Assembly: GCA_002412625.1 (NCBI GenBank)
Contig: DHVK01000014.1
Location: forward strand, 1-64,000
Source: Cloacimonetes bacterium UBA5210
GTDB taxonomy: Bacteria; Cloacimonadota; Cloacimonadia; Cloacimonadales; Cloacimonadaceae
Reading direction: 5' to 3'
DNA length: 64,000 bases
Under the pieces are notes generated by a model. That model saw only the letters and a list, made by a program, of their open reading frames with translations. It was not told the origin of the DNA and searched no databases. Shown here one piece after another: positions 9,495-19,464 of this stretch; position 1 is the stretch's first letter; each line of letters begins with the position of its first letter. The translations under genes were made by a program, and so were the position numbers.

Positions 9495-10547
9495 TTAGAA
9501 AAAGCTTAGAATATCGTTTGCGATCTGCTCTGCCGCTGTATTTGGGGGCAGTTGGTGTAAGCGCTCGCGCATCAGATGGCGATCCATGGTCTTGATGACG
9601 GAAAGCAGAGTTTGCGGGCTCAGATCTGTTTGGTTGATGAGTTCTGCCACACCCTTGTTCTTTTGGGCTAAGGCATTGTGATATTGATGGTTTTCTGCAG
9701 CAGTGGGCAGGGGAATCAGAATGGCGGGCAGTGCGGAGGCTTCCAATTCGGCGATGGTCAAAGCTCCGGCCCGGGTGATGGCTAAATCTGCCGCGCGCAT
9801 CATTGCCGGCAGTTCGTTCGAAAAATCGAAGATGTGCAAGCCTTTCTTGCCTTTGTATTGCTGGCTGAATTTTTGGTAAGTGCGACTACCTGTCTGCCAG
9901 AGAATCTGCCAGTCATCATCCAAAAGCAAGCTTACGAGGCTGGAAATGGCGGAGTTGATCGCCAGAGATCCCTGTGACCCACCGGTGACCAAAATTGTGG
10001 GCTTAGCTGTCTGCAATCCGAATTTTGCCAAATCCGTTTCCTCGCCCGGGATCTGCGGCAGAATCGGGATCCCGAAGTTTTTCAGGTTGCTGCCCTGAAT
10101 GTGTCGTCTGGTGTCTTCAAAAGAAATATAGAGCCGTTGCAGATGTCTGGCCAGATGCTTGGTCGTGAGCCCGGGGAAGGAGTTACTCTCGTGCAAGAAA
10201 CAGGGTAGTTTCTTTCTGATGGCGGCAATCGCGACCGGGCCGGCGACAAATCCGCCGGTGGTGATTACGCCGTCCACTTTCTGCTGGCTCAGGATCTTCC
10301 CGGAGCGCAGGACGCTGCCAAACAGATAGTAAGGAAACAGCAGATTGCCCGGTTTGAAGCCCCGATAGAGCTTTTGGACCTTGATGGGGAAGAAGGGGAG
10401 CCCGGCTTTGTGGGCCATGCGCTCCTCCATGCTAAGCGAGTTTCCGATCATGATGCATTCGTGACCTTTGGCTTGCAGCTGTTTGATCAAAGCGAGTGCG
10501 GGCACAATGTGACCACCGGTTCCACCGGCACCGAAAGCAAACTTCAC
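9495..10547 (-). CDS. murG: Lipid II synthase MurG
   Basis: Membrane-associated GT-B glycosyltransferase that transfers GlcNAc from UDP-GlcNAc to lipid I. The 350-aa sequence has the N-terminal GAGGTGGHIVPALAL loop, a second glycine-rich loop TGGSQGSLAIN, and the C-terminal donor-binding stretch DLAITRAGALTIAEL with ALPAILIPLP. Translation starts at GTG, overlapping the ftsW TGA as GTGA, so the pair is probably translationally coupled. It acts between MraY and flippase in the pathway encoded by the surrounding genes. Confidence 0.95.
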   Translation of the reverse strand: MKFAFGAGGTGGHIVPALALIKQLQAKGHECIMIGNSLSMEERMAHKAGLPFFPIKVQKLYRGFKPGNLLFPYYLFGSVLRSGKILSQQKVDGVITTGGFVAGPVAIAAIRKKLPCFLHESNSFPGLTTKHLARHLQRLYISFEDTRRHIQGSNLKNFGIPILPQIPGEETDLAKFGLQTAKPTILVTGGSQGSLAINSAISSLVSLLLDDDWQILWQTGSRTYQKFSQQYKGKKGLHIFDFSNELPAMMRAADLAITRAGALTIAELEASALPAILIPLPTAAENHQYHNALAQKNKGVAELINQTDLSPQTLLSVIKTMDRHLMRERLHQLPPNTAAEQIANDILSFF

Positions 10548-11686
10548 AGAGTCCTCCTTTGGGCACTAACGTTCAAAATTACGCCCACTCCGATGCTATC
10601 CATCAACAAGGCACTACCACCATAGCTGATGAAGGGCAGAGTGTTTCCGGTTGGGGGCAGGATGCTCATAGCCACTCCGGTATTTACCAGAACATTGCAG
10701 TAGATGTTTAGCCCCATGCCGGCGGCAAGAAACTTCAAGTATTTGTCTTCTTGTTTTTCAGCCATTTTCAGGGTAGCAAAAAACAAAATGCTGTGTAATA
10801 TAAAGACTACCATCGCACCCAAATATCCGGTTTCTTCCCCAATGATGGTGTACACATAGTCCGTGCGTGCTTCCGGAAGATAGTAATGCTTGGCCCGGCC
10901 ACGCGCGATTCCGGTTCCCAAAAAACCACCGCTGGTAAGAGCAGTGAGGCTTTCACGCACTTGATAATCAGCATCAGAAGCGGTGGAAAGATCCCGCTCG
11001 GGAAAGAACAGACTATAGCGCTTGTATGTGCGCAGACGCTGCATGCGGAAGCCGTCACCCTTTGTGACGACCAGCATTCCGGCGATTAATCCTGCCGCTA
11101 AAATAATCAGTAGTATCCGTTTGCGGATTCCGGCATACAACAGCATTCCTAAAAGCGCCGAGGCACCGATGATGATGGCACTAAGATGTTTTCCCCAAAG
11201 TATGAGGCCAAAAACCACAACGGTCAGCACGGTCAGTTCCGGGAAGTTCTTGGGGAAATGCATTATGTTTTTGGTGTCTCGCAGTAGTTGCTGCTTCTTG
11301 TCCAACACGTTGGCAAAGAAGAAGACCAGAGCGATGCGGGCAAAAAACGAAGGTTGAAAACTGAAGAAACCGAAGTTTAACTGGCGGGTAGCGCCCTTGA
11401 TCGTGGCTCCTTTGAGCAGCACCCAGATCAGCATGATGATGGCGATGTAAACCAGCCAAGTATTGGTGAACCGCAGCTTTGGAAAATCGAAGAAATAGAG
11501 AATGAAGATCGCGACAGTGCCGGAGATCCCCAAAAAGATCAGGTGGCGATAGAAATATGCCATAGAGCTCTGCACGGAAGTGATATCCACCATCACGATC
11601 AACCCGATCAGGCACAAAGCCAGATAGCTGAGAAAGATCGTGCGGTCGAAACCGACGATATATGTGCTAAGCCTGTTCCTTTTCAC
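10544..11686 (-). CDS. ftsW: SEDS peptidoglycan glycosyltransferase FtsW
   Basis: Polytopic SEDS-family polymerase working with the class B PBP encoded upstream. The 380-aa protein has about ten hydrophobic segments. The long periplasmic region before GGFLGTGIARGRAKHYYLPE, then ARTDYVYTIIGEETG, and the C-terminal GNTLPFISYGGSALL motif are diagnostic for FtsW/RodA/SpoVE. Position between murD and murG favours FtsW over RodA. The start is GTG and lies 20 nt inside the 3' end of murD. Confidence 0.93.
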   Translation of the reverse strand: MKRNRLSTYIVGFDRTIFLSYLALCLIGLIVMVDITSVQSSMAYFYRHLIFLGISGTVAIFILYFFDFPKLRFTNTWLVYIAIIMLIWVLLKGATIKGATRQLNFGFFSFQPSFFARIALVFFFANVLDKKQQLLRDTKNIMHFPKNFPELTVLTVVVFGLILWGKHLSAIIIGASALLGMLLYAGIRKRILLIILAAGLIAGMLVVTKGDGFRMQRLRTYKRYSLFFPERDLSTASDADYQVRESLTALTSGGFLGTGIARGRAKHYYLPEARTDYVYTIIGEETGYLGAMVVFILHSILFFATLKMAEKQEDKYLKFLAAGMGLNIYCNVLVNTGVAMSILPPTGNTLPFISYGGSALLMDSIGVGVILNVSAQRRTL

Positions 11687-13019
11687 TCTTTAGTTTCCTC
11701 ACGATTTGCTTGAATGTTTCGCCCCGGTGCTCAAAGTTTTTGAACTTGTCAAAGCTGGCACAGGCGGGGCTCAGGACGATGTTGTCGCCCAGGGTGGATT
11801 CTTCCCAAGCCAGGCGCACACATTCCTCAAAATCATCGACGAGGATGAGCGGCACCTTGCCCAGCCAGGTTTGCTGCATTTTATAGCGGCTGTCTCCGGT
11901 TATATATGCCCGAATTGCATGAGTTTGCAAGGCATCAGTGATCTGGGAATAGTCTTCACCCTTGTCTGAGCCACCCAGGATGATCCGGATCGGACGTTCA
12001 AAAGATTCCAGAGCGCTTTTCACCGAATCTGTGTTTGTAGCTTTGGAATCGTTATAGAAACTGACTCCGTTCACACTTGCGACAAACTCCAGCCGATGGG
12101 GCAGGGACATGAAACTCTTTACAGAGTTCATCGCCTGGGGGATATCCAGTTCCAAAGCCTGGATGCAAAGTAGCGCGGCCATAGTATTCAGCTGATTGTG
12201 CGGACCCTTGATCGGCAGATCGTAGATAGAAAGCCGGTGCTGCCCGATGCAGATGAATTTGCCGTCCAGATGCGCCGGAGCAATAGTGGCTTCCCGGCTG
12301 AAGTAAAGCTTCCACGCTTTCAGGTTCGCATCCCGGCGGGTGATTTCTGCTGAATCAAGATAGAGCACTGCAAAGTCTTGCGGGCCTTGATAACGGAAGA
12401 TGTTCATTTTGCTGGCGCAGTAATCCGAGAAACCGTTATAGCGGTTCAGGTGGTCCGGACTGAGGTTCAGGAGCACTGCCACATGTGGCGCAAAGCTATG
12501 GACCAGATCCAGCTGGAAGCTGCTGATTTCCAAAACAATATACTCGATACCGGGTTTATGGATGGGGAAACTGCAGAAGGCGTCACCGATGTTTCCGGCG
12601 AGGATGCTATTCCTGCCCAAGCTGATCAGGAGATGGTGGATCAAGCTGGCAGTTGTGCTTTTGCCATTGGAACCGGTGATTGCGATCACGATGCTGTCTT
12701 CAGCCTTTATCTGCCAGCCGAATTCAATCTCCGAGATCATGCGGATGCCTTTCTGCCGGCCAGTTTGGATAATCGGGGCATTCAGCGGGATCCCCGGGCT
12801 CACAATCCAGACATCGCAATCCAGCAGCTTGTCCGTGTGGCCGCCAAATTCGCATGCGAAATCACGGCACAATTGATCGGCCGAGGGTATCTGATCCCGG
12901 GTAAGCAAGTCACTCAAAAAGGCTTTACCACCCAGTTCTTTGATCTTATATGCGGCGGCTATCCCGCTCCGGGCTAAACCCAATACGCCATAATGCAGTG
13001 ATGCGTCAAACATGTTCAT
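11667..13019 (-). CDS. murD: UDP-N-acetylmuramoylalanine--D-glutamate ligase MurD
   Basis: Cytoplasmic Mur ligase adding D-Glu to UDP-MurNAc-L-Ala. The 450-aa sequence has an N-terminal UDP-binding region (YGVLGLARSGIAAAYKI), the ATP loop GSNGKST (res 116-122), the metal-site area EISSFQLD, the NLSPDHLNRY motif and the C-terminal domain beginning near INDSK-like FYNDSKATNTDSV. The final LSPACASFDKFKNFEHRG block is typical of MurD. It starts 8 nt after mraY ends, and its 3' end overlaps ftsW by 20 nt. Confidence 0.95.
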   Translation of the reverse strand: MNMFDASLHYGVLGLARSGIAAAYKIKELGGKAFLSDLLTRDQIPSADQLCRDFACEFGGHTDKLLDCDVWIVSPGIPLNAPIIQTGRQKGIRMISEIEFGWQIKAEDSIVIAITGSNGKSTTASLIHHLLISLGRNSILAGNIGDAFCSFPIHKPGIEYIVLEISSFQLDLVHSFAPHVAVLLNLSPDHLNRYNGFSDYCASKMNIFRYQGPQDFAVLYLDSAEITRRDANLKAWKLYFSREATIAPAHLDGKFICIGQHRLSIYDLPIKGPHNQLNTMAALLCIQALELDIPQAMNSVKSFMSLPHRLEFVASVNGVSFYNDSKATNTDSVKSALESFERPIRIILGGSDKGEDYSQITDALQTHAIRAYITGDSRYKMQQTWLGKVPLILVDDFEECVRLAWEESTLGDNIVLSPACASFDKFKNFEHRGETFKQIVRKLKSEKEQA

Positions 13020-13027
13020 TCCTCAGA

Positions 13028-14131
13028 TTATCGAAGTTTAATGGTGCTGAGGCCAATTGCCACCAGCAGGATCGCTACAATATAGAAGCGAATGACTATT
13101 TTGGTTTCGTGAATGCCCTTAAGTTCATAATGGTGATGAACCGGGGCGCACAAATAGACTCTGCGACCTGCACCATACTTCCTTTTGGTATACTTGAACC
13201 AGGATCGCTGCAGGATCACGCTAAAGGTTTCGAAGACAAAGATAAAGCCGATGATGACCAGAAAGATCTGTTCTTTCAGCAGCACAGAGATTACGGCCAG
13301 AAGACCGCCTAAAGCCAGAGAACCGGTATCGCCCATAAATACTTGCGCCGGATAGCTATTGTACCAAAGAAAGCCGATCAGGGCACCCATCATTCCGGAA
13401 ATGAAAACCGTAAGTTCACCGGCGCTTTGGATGAATTCCAGATTCAAGTAGCCGGCGACAATGAAATTGCCCTTCAGATAACTCATTATTCCCAAGCCAA
13501 GGGCGGAAAAAGCGAGTGTGCCGGCTGCAAGCCCATCCAGGCCATCAGTGAGATTCACGGCATTTGAACTTCCGGTGATCATGAACACTACAAACGGGAT
13601 GAAGAGCCAGCCCAGGGGCATGATTAAGTCTTTGAAAAAGGGGATCTGCAGATTTGTGATCTGATCAGCGGGAGACGCGCTGTAATAAATAGAGAGCGTA
13701 AGGATGAGCGCGATGGATATCTGGCCCCAGAGTTTGTACTTGGGGACCAAGCCTTTCTTGGCCTTCACAAAATTCTTCAGATAATCGTCCAAAAATCCCA
13801 AGATACCTAACCACAATGTGCTGAGGTACATCATCAGAATGGCGTAGTTGGTCAGGATGTTCCACATCAGTGAAGCCACCAGCAAGGCTACCAGAATAAT
13901 GACCCCGCCCATGGTGGGAGTGCCTGCCTTGATTCTGTGTTTCTCCGGCATATCTTCATCGATGCTTTCGACCGCGGCTTTGCGTTTCAACATCCGAATG
14001 AAGGGAGGACCGAAGATCAAAGTAAACAGCAATGCGGTGATAAAAGCACCGATTGAGCGGAACGTGACATAGCGAAAGACGTTGAAGATAATGGAGTAAT
14101 CGGCCATGGGATACAACAGATGATAGAGCAT
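13028..14131 (-). CDS. mraY: Phospho-MurNAc-pentapeptide transferase MraY
   Basis: Integral membrane enzyme making lipid I from UDP-MurNAc-pentapeptide and undecaprenyl phosphate. The 367-aa protein has about ten membrane spans. Family motifs visible are KAGTPTMGG, GFLDDYLKN (aspartate pair), NLTDGLDGLAAG, GDTGSLALGG and the cytoplasmic APVHHHYELKG loop. The start codon overlaps the murEF stop as TGATG, which couples it to the upstream fusion gene. Confidence 0.97.
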   Translation of the reverse strand: MLYHLLYPMADYSIIFNVFRYVTFRSIGAFITALLFTLIFGPPFIRMLKRKAAVESIDEDMPEKHRIKAGTPTMGGVIILVALLVASLMWNILTNYAILMMYLSTLWLGILGFLDDYLKNFVKAKKGLVPKYKLWGQISIALILTLSIYYSASPADQITNLQIPFFKDLIMPLGWLFIPFVVFMITGSSNAVNLTDGLDGLAAGTLAFSALGLGIMSYLKGNFIVAGYLNLEFIQSAGELTVFISGMMGALIGFLWYNSYPAQVFMGDTGSLALGGLLAVISVLLKEQIFLVIIGFIFVFETFSVILQRSWFKYTKRKYGAGRRVYLCAPVHHHYELKGIHETKIVIRFYIVAILLVAIGLSTIKLR

Positions 14132-16929
14132 CAGATCTCTCCTCTAAGTATGGGCAGAATCTTTTCCAGATGTATGCCGTGCGAAGCTTTTACCAAAATC
14201 ACCGCGTTTGCCGGCAGTGCCGGAAATTTCTGTAGCAGCTGATCAGCAGAGTCGAAGTGCCTACTTACCTCACTCTGATACCAGCGGGCATGAGTGCCGA
14301 CGCTGAACACATTGTGTTCTCCTCGTTCGGCTAGGATTGCACCGATCATGCGATGATACAACTCGGCGCTTTCTCCCAACTCCAGCATTTCACCCAAAAA
14401 AGCCACATGCGGGTTTTCGGGAAGCTGCGTATGCCAAAACTCGATTGCAGACTGCATGGAGACCGGATTTGCGTTGTAACAATCCACGATGATGGTGTTT
14501 CCGGAATGCTGCTCAATCTGCATTCTCATATCCAATTCCACCGGTTTTGCCAATGCTTCCCGAATTTCCTGCCGGCTGATTTTCAGATGCAGCGCCAAAA
14601 CTATGGCGAATGCAGAGTTAATCGCATAATGGCGAGCTTGATAGGGAATCTCCCAAAGCTCATTGTTGATCTTGAAGCTCAACCCGGCGGAGCTAATCAC
14701 TAGCTCGGACAGGCGATAATCTGCCTCAGCAGAGAAGCCGATTCCAATGCCATCTTCCCGATAGGCATAAAAGCGGGGATCATCAGCAGGATAGATACGA
14801 AAGTTGAGCGGACGGTTGAATAGTTCACTTTTCTCTTTGAAGACACCGTTTTCGTCTCCGAAATGTTCCAGGTGCGAAGGCCCGATGTTTATAATGAGTC
14901 CCGCATCAGGGATTATCGTGTCTGCCAAAAGAGCGATCTCGCCAAAGTGATTTGTGCCGATCTCGAAAACGGCAAATCTATGTTTGGTCTCAAGTCTCAG
15001 GATAGTTTTGCAGAGACCGATGATATTGTTTTCATTACGGGCTGTTTTCAAGACCTCTGAGTTCGCGGCAAGCACCTGTGCAATAAGCTCTTTGGTGCTG
15101 GTCTTGCCGGTGGATCCGGTCAGGGCGATTCTATATATGGAGAATAACTGCAGATACTTGCGCAACAGGCCGGCCATTGCGACCTCAGCCCGCTCGGTGG
15201 TGAGGCATCGCGGGTGGCTGATGGCAGGGTCGGAAGCCACGACCATTACATCCGGGTCTTGCAAGACACTATCCACAAAGCGGTTGCCATCGTGAGTTTC
15301 ACCCCGGAGCGCAAAAAAGATCGAGCCTGGCTTGATATCGCGGCTATCTGTGCTGAAAAAATTGTAGCAGACGGGCTGGCAATAAGCTCCCGTAGCAATC
15401 GGAGTACCCAGAAACAGCTTCAGCAGCAGCGGATCCACCGGCAGGATTAGTTCATTATCTTCCTTGGTTTGGGGCAGGTTGTTCAAAGCTTCCAGTGCAG
15501 TCTGATGATCATCAAAGTCATAGCGGACACCATCTATCTCCTGATAGCTTTCGTGCCCTTTACCACAGATCAAGACAATGTCCCCATCAAGAGCCAGTCG
15601 GATACCCGCGGCGATTGCTTTGGCGCGATCCCGGATTATCCACCAGGGCAGATCCCATGCAGCATCGCGGACGATATCATAGATGATTTTTTCCGGGTTA
15701 TCGGTTCTGGGGTTATCGTCTGTAACAATCACGACATCGCTATGGATGAGCGCGGCCTTCAGCATCAGCGGACGCTTGCCCTGATCCCGGTCTCCTCCGG
15801 CGCCGAAGATCGTGATAATCCTGGCATGCGGGAGTTTTTCAACGCTTTTCAAAAGATTATCCAGGGCATCCGGACTGTGGGCATAATCCACATAGATTCC
15901 GATCCCAAGCTGGTTTGGAACTGATTCGATTCTTCCCGGAACCGGCTGGAGGTCAGAGCAGAGAGCGGGCAGGCTGTCAAAAGCCACTCCAGCTGCCAGC
16001 AGAGCTCCGCAAGCCAGAGCCAGGTTGTCTATGTTAAAATCACCTACCAATGGGCTGTGGATACTGCAGATATCTCCTTTGCGCGCAATCAGCTGAAATT
16101 CGGAACCATCCAGCCTGATTGCCGGTGCATCAATCTGTAATGCACTATCGGGGTTTCTGCCCACACTCAGGCTTGTCCCACCGGTTTCTGCAATCCTCTT
16201 CAGGATCATCTGCCCGTGGGGATCGTCCGAATTCACGATGCATTTGCCGGCAGTTTGCACGGCTCGCTCAAAAAGCAGATACTTGGTTTCAAAATAATCG
16301 TCCATGTCCCTGTGAAAATCCAGGTGATCGCGGCTGAGGTTTGTGAACAAGCTATAGTCATATTCTACTCCATAAACTCTATCCAGCGCCAGGGCGTGGG
16401 ATGAAACCTCCATCACCACATGACTGATGCCGCTTTCCAGCATTGCTTTGAAGATAGAGTATAGCTGCAAGATATCCGGAGTAGTATGCCGGGTGGGGAA
16501 GTCTTTTTGCAGTATCTTGTAACCCGAAGTGCCGATCCAAGCCGCTTTGTAGCCCAGCTTCAGCAGCATCTGATACAGCAGAAGCGAAGTCGTTGTCTTA
16601 CCATTGGTCCCGGTAACTCCAAACAAAGTCATCTTGGCAGCAGGGTCACCAAAATAAAGCCTGGCATACAGCGCTGTAGCCTTGCGGCTGTCTGAAACCA
16701 CAATCTGCGCTTGCTCGGTTTCTCCGATGCAGAATGCGGCACCATCGTGCAAGACCTTGGGGATGAAACTATGCCCGTCGAAATTTGCACCTTTGATGGC
16801 GATGAAACAATCTCCCGGCTTCAGTTCACGATGATCGGTCACCGGAGGAGGAAGCTGTTCCACATTTTTGAGCTTGCACTTCAGTAAAATCTTATGTTCT
16901 GCGTATAATATAAGCAGACGATCAATCAT
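14131..16929 (-). CDS. murEF: Fused MurE-MurF ligase (tripeptide synthase plus D-Ala-D-Ala ligase)
   Basis: One 932-aa reading frame holds two complete Mur ligases. Residues 1-~485 are MurE: P-loop VTGTNGKTT (105-113), the TNLSRDHLDFH motif, and DNPR at 405-408, the signature that selects meso-diaminopimelate. Residues ~495-932 are MurF: STDSRDIKPGSIFFAL, P-loop TGSTGKTSTKE (604-614), the EIGTNHFGEI metal site and VDCYNANPVSMQSA. The junction near NNLPQTKEDNELI shows no stop or frameshift, so I read it as a true fusion coupling consecutive steps. The ATG overlaps the ftsI stop (ATGA). The predicted product is a DAP-type stem peptide. Confidence 0.95.
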   Translation of the reverse strand: MIDRLLILYAEHKILLKCKLKNVEQLPPPVTDHRELKPGDCFIAIKGANFDGHSFIPKVLHDGAAFCIGETEQAQIVVSDSRKATALYARLYFGDPAAKMTLFGVTGTNGKTTTSLLLYQMLLKLGYKAAWIGTSGYKILQKDFPTRHTTPDILQLYSIFKAMLESGISHVVMEVSSHALALDRVYGVEYDYSLFTNLSRDHLDFHRDMDDYFETKYLLFERAVQTAGKCIVNSDDPHGQMILKRIAETGGTSLSVGRNPDSALQIDAPAIRLDGSEFQLIARKGDICSIHSPLVGDFNIDNLALACGALLAAGVAFDSLPALCSDLQPVPGRIESVPNQLGIGIYVDYAHSPDALDNLLKSVEKLPHARIITIFGAGGDRDQGKRPLMLKAALIHSDVVIVTDDNPRTDNPEKIIYDIVRDAAWDLPWWIIRDRAKAIAAGIRLALDGDIVLICGKGHESYQEIDGVRYDFDDHQTALEALNNLPQTKEDNELILPVDPLLLKLFLGTPIATGAYCQPVCYNFFSTDSRDIKPGSIFFALRGETHDGNRFVDSVLQDPDVMVVASDPAISHPRCLTTERAEVAMAGLLRKYLQLFSIYRIALTGSTGKTSTKELIAQVLAANSEVLKTARNENNIIGLCKTILRLETKHRFAVFEIGTNHFGEIALLADTIIPDAGLIINIGPSHLEHFGDENGVFKEKSELFNRPLNFRIYPADDPRFYAYREDGIGIGFSAEADYRLSELVISSAGLSFKINNELWEIPYQARHYAINSAFAIVLALHLKISRQEIREALAKPVELDMRMQIEQHSGNTIIVDCYNANPVSMQSAIEFWHTQLPENPHVAFLGEMLELGESAELYHRMIGAILAERGEHNVFSVGTHARWYQSEVSRHFDSADQLLQKFPALPANAVILVKASHGIHLEKILPILRGEI

Positions 16930-19103
16930 ATTGAAGCCTCCACGACACAGACGCTTTCGCTGCTGATGCGGGATCCCGGTAACAGGGATTGCTTGCGGAC
17001 CACTCCGCTGCCCACAATCTTGATGGGGACTCCCTGATCAGATGCAGCTTTCACTGCCTTACGCAGGGTCATGCCCACAAGATTCGGCATTATACCTTTG
17101 CCGATAGCCACGTCGGCGGCTGGATCTTTACTTTTTCCCAGTTTCAATGTGATGGGGTGGTTTTTATCCACAGAAATACCTGACTTGGGAAACTGATCTA
17201 CAACCACAGAGGCGCTATCCGGACCTTCGATTTTGTACAAAAAGCCATAGCGGTTCAGGTTGCGTTCCGCGGTCTGAATGTTCATTCCGATCAAATCCGG
17301 CATCTTCAGTGAGGTCTGTAAAAGTCTTTCATTATAAGGCAGAATCTGGCAATCCGGCATAAAGAGCACGTTTTCCACGATCTTCTTGAAAGTGGGAGCA
17401 GCACTCATTGAGCCAAAACGATAGTAGTGAGAGGGCTCGTCATAAAACACAACCACCACCATCTGCGGGTCTTCCATGGGAAACATTCCGGCAAACACGG
17501 AGTTGTATTTTCCGCTGGAATATCCCCGAGTGCCTTCCACGTTCTTTTCCGCGGTTCCGGTTTTCCCGCCCACACTGATGTAATCCATCTTGATGTGTGT
17601 AGCCGTACCGTCGTCCACCACATCCTGGATATATGATAGCATGGTGTCGCAAGCTGCTTTGCTGGATACTTGCCGTAACACGGAGGGTTCAAAGCTTTCG
17701 ATGATGTTTCCGGTGTCATCCCGGAAACTGTCGATGATATGCGGCTTCATCATCTTGCCGCCATTTGCCATGGCGCTATAGGCTGCAGCCAGTTGAATCG
17801 AGGTTACGGATATAGCCTGGCCAAATGATAGCGAATGCAGGCTGTAGCCATCCCAGTTCTCCAGTTTGGCAAAGATGCCGCTGGATTCTCCGAACAGGTT
17901 CAGCGCGCTTTTCTGGCCAAAACCCAGGGCGATAAACTCTTCATAAAGCCTGGTTTTGCCGATTCTATCTGCCAGCTTGGCAACACCCACATTGCTGGAT
18001 TTGGCAATGATTCCCCTGGTAGTGAGCGGACCGTAATCGTGAGTATCGCGGATCACGCGCCGCCCCACCTGATACCGCCCGGCTTCGATGCGCTCGGTAG
18101 GCTTTACCAGTTTGTGCTCCAATGCCGGTAACACGCTTAGTGGTTTCATTGTACTGCCCGGTTCAAACATGAAACTTGCCGGGATATTGGATTTTGTGCG
18201 CACAATGTTGGGATCGTCGATAAGGTCTTGGTTTGATACTCCTGCCAAGGCCAATACTCTGCCCGTCTTGGGGTCCATCACCACCGCTCCGCCATGCGCG
18301 GCGCCATACTTCTTCACACCCTCATAAAGGGCGTTTTCCACCACTTCCTGGATGTTAGCGTCGATGGTAAGATATATATTGCTCCCATTACTGGGCTTTT
18401 TCTCGTGTAAATCGGGGTAGGGCATACGGTTGCCGTTTGCATCCAGCACGATCTCGCGCCAACCATAATCTCCGCTCAGGGTTCTGTCATAAGTGGCTTC
18501 GATTCCGCAGATTCCTGCAAGCTTGTATAGGGATTTGCTATCTGTCACCGGGTCATATCCGTTTGATTCCTCGCTTACCGCGCCCAGCAATCTGGCTGCA
18601 AGGATACCCTTGGAATAGATGCGCCGCATCGAGGCAAAATTGTGGATCAAACCCGGGAGTTTTTGGCTATTAAACTCATTAATCACCTTGTCCAGTTCGG
18701 CTTCACTAATCCGGTTACTGATCTGGATTGAGGAGTTTTTGCCGCCCATATTCATGCGCCGCAACACGTTCTCTTTGCTGATAGAACTGTGTTTGGCGAT
18801 TGCATCCGCGACTTTGTTGAAGGCTTCGGATTGGGATATCTCTTGCCGGTTTGCCCATGTATTCACAGCAGCACGATCGATATCCAACTGATAGTGGCTG
18901 ACGCTGGATACCAGGAGATTGCCTTTGGCATCATAGATGCCGCCCCGTCTGGGGATGAGGATTTCTTTGCGAGGAATATAGCGAACCCGCCTCATGTGGG
19001 CAAAATTGAAGGGATCCAGGATTTGGATACTGAAGAGATAGGCACTCCACAGCAGAGCGACTGCCCCAAAGATGATTATCAGAAGGTAGTAGCGTGAGCG
19101 CAT
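16926..19103 (-). CDS. ftsI: Septal class B penicillin-binding protein (FtsI/PBP3) with two PASTA domains
   Basis: Transpeptidase for septal peptidoglycan, partner of FtsW. One N-terminal transmembrane helix is followed by the dimerisation domain with its RGGIYDAKGNLLV motif. The transpeptidase domain has the active-site FEPGSTMKPLS (near residue 315), the SxN motif KSSNVG and the KTGTAEK box. Two PASTA domains close the protein, starting MPDLIGMNIQTAERNL and MPNLVGMTLRKAVKAA. PASTA domains are familiar on Gram-positive PBPs but also occur on FCB-group FtsI. I prefer the ATG 4 nt after ftsL. A TTG four codons earlier, overlapping ftsL, is possible. Confidence 0.94.
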   Translation of the reverse strand: MRSRYYLLIIIFGAVALLWSAYLFSIQILDPFNFAHMRRVRYIPRKEILIPRRGGIYDAKGNLLVSSVSHYQLDIDRAAVNTWANRQEISQSEAFNKVADAIAKHSSISKENVLRRMNMGGKNSSIQISNRISEAELDKVINEFNSQKLPGLIHNFASMRRIYSKGILAARLLGAVSEESNGYDPVTDSKSLYKLAGICGIEATYDRTLSGDYGWREIVLDANGNRMPYPDLHEKKPSNGSNIYLTIDANIQEVVENALYEGVKKYGAAHGGAVVMDPKTGRVLALAGVSNQDLIDDPNIVRTKSNIPASFMFEPGSTMKPLSVLPALEHKLVKPTERIEAGRYQVGRRVIRDTHDYGPLTTRGIIAKSSNVGVAKLADRIGKTRLYEEFIALGFGQKSALNLFGESSGIFAKLENWDGYSLHSLSFGQAISVTSIQLAAAYSAMANGGKMMKPHIIDSFRDDTGNIIESFEPSVLRQVSSKAACDTMLSYIQDVVDDGTATHIKMDYISVGGKTGTAEKNVEGTRGYSSGKYNSVFAGMFPMEDPQMVVVVFYDEPSHYYRFGSMSAAPTFKKIVENVLFMPDCQILPYNERLLQTSLKMPDLIGMNIQTAERNLNRYGFLYKIEGPDSASVVVDQFPKSGISVDKNHPITLKLGKSKDPAADVAIGKGIMPNLVGMTLRKAVKAASDQGVPIKIVGSGVVRKQSLLPGSRISSESVCVVEASI

Positions 19104-19107
19104 ATCT

Positions 19108-19464
19108 TCAATCAAGCATGATGGTTACATTTTTGGCTTCAGCTCTGCTTGCGATTAGATCAATGATACAATATGCGTTCTTTTCCTGAGTTGCGGATGG
19201 TTCGTGAACGTAGATGATGCTACCCTGCTCGTTGTCCGGAATGAATTGGCTCATCTCCAGCCTTACCAAAGATGCGATATGCCGGCCGCTTCGCAGGTCA
19301 TCGTGTTCTACCAAAAGTTCGGTATTGATGTTTTTCTCGGCGTTATAGGTCTTTTCCACGTTGGATAGGCGCCGGGTGTAGCTCACTATCCGGTTGTTAT
19401 TGAAGAAATTCAGAAACCCACATAATGCCATTAAAATAACCAAAACGATTAATCTTCCTCTCAT
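19108..19464 (-). CDS. ftsL: FtsL-like bitopic division protein
   Basis: A 118-aa protein with a short basic N-terminus, one transmembrane helix (LIVLVILMALCGFLNFF) and a heptad-like periplasmic stretch (RRLSNVEKTYNAEKNINTELL) consistent with the FtsL coiled coil that pairs with FtsB/FtsQ. Sequence identity in FtsL is low, so the call depends on topology and on the slot between rsmH and ftsI. The ATG overlaps the rsmH stop (ATGA) and is preceded by GGGGGAAGAG. An in-frame upstream extension inside rsmH lacks the membrane-protein pattern and was not used. Confidence 0.8.
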   Translation of the reverse strand: MRGRLIVLVILMALCGFLNFFNNNRIVSYTRRLSNVEKTYNAEKNINTELLVEHDDLRSGRHIASLVRLEMSQFIPDNEQGSIIYVHEPSATQEKNAYCIIDLIASRAEAKNVTIMLD

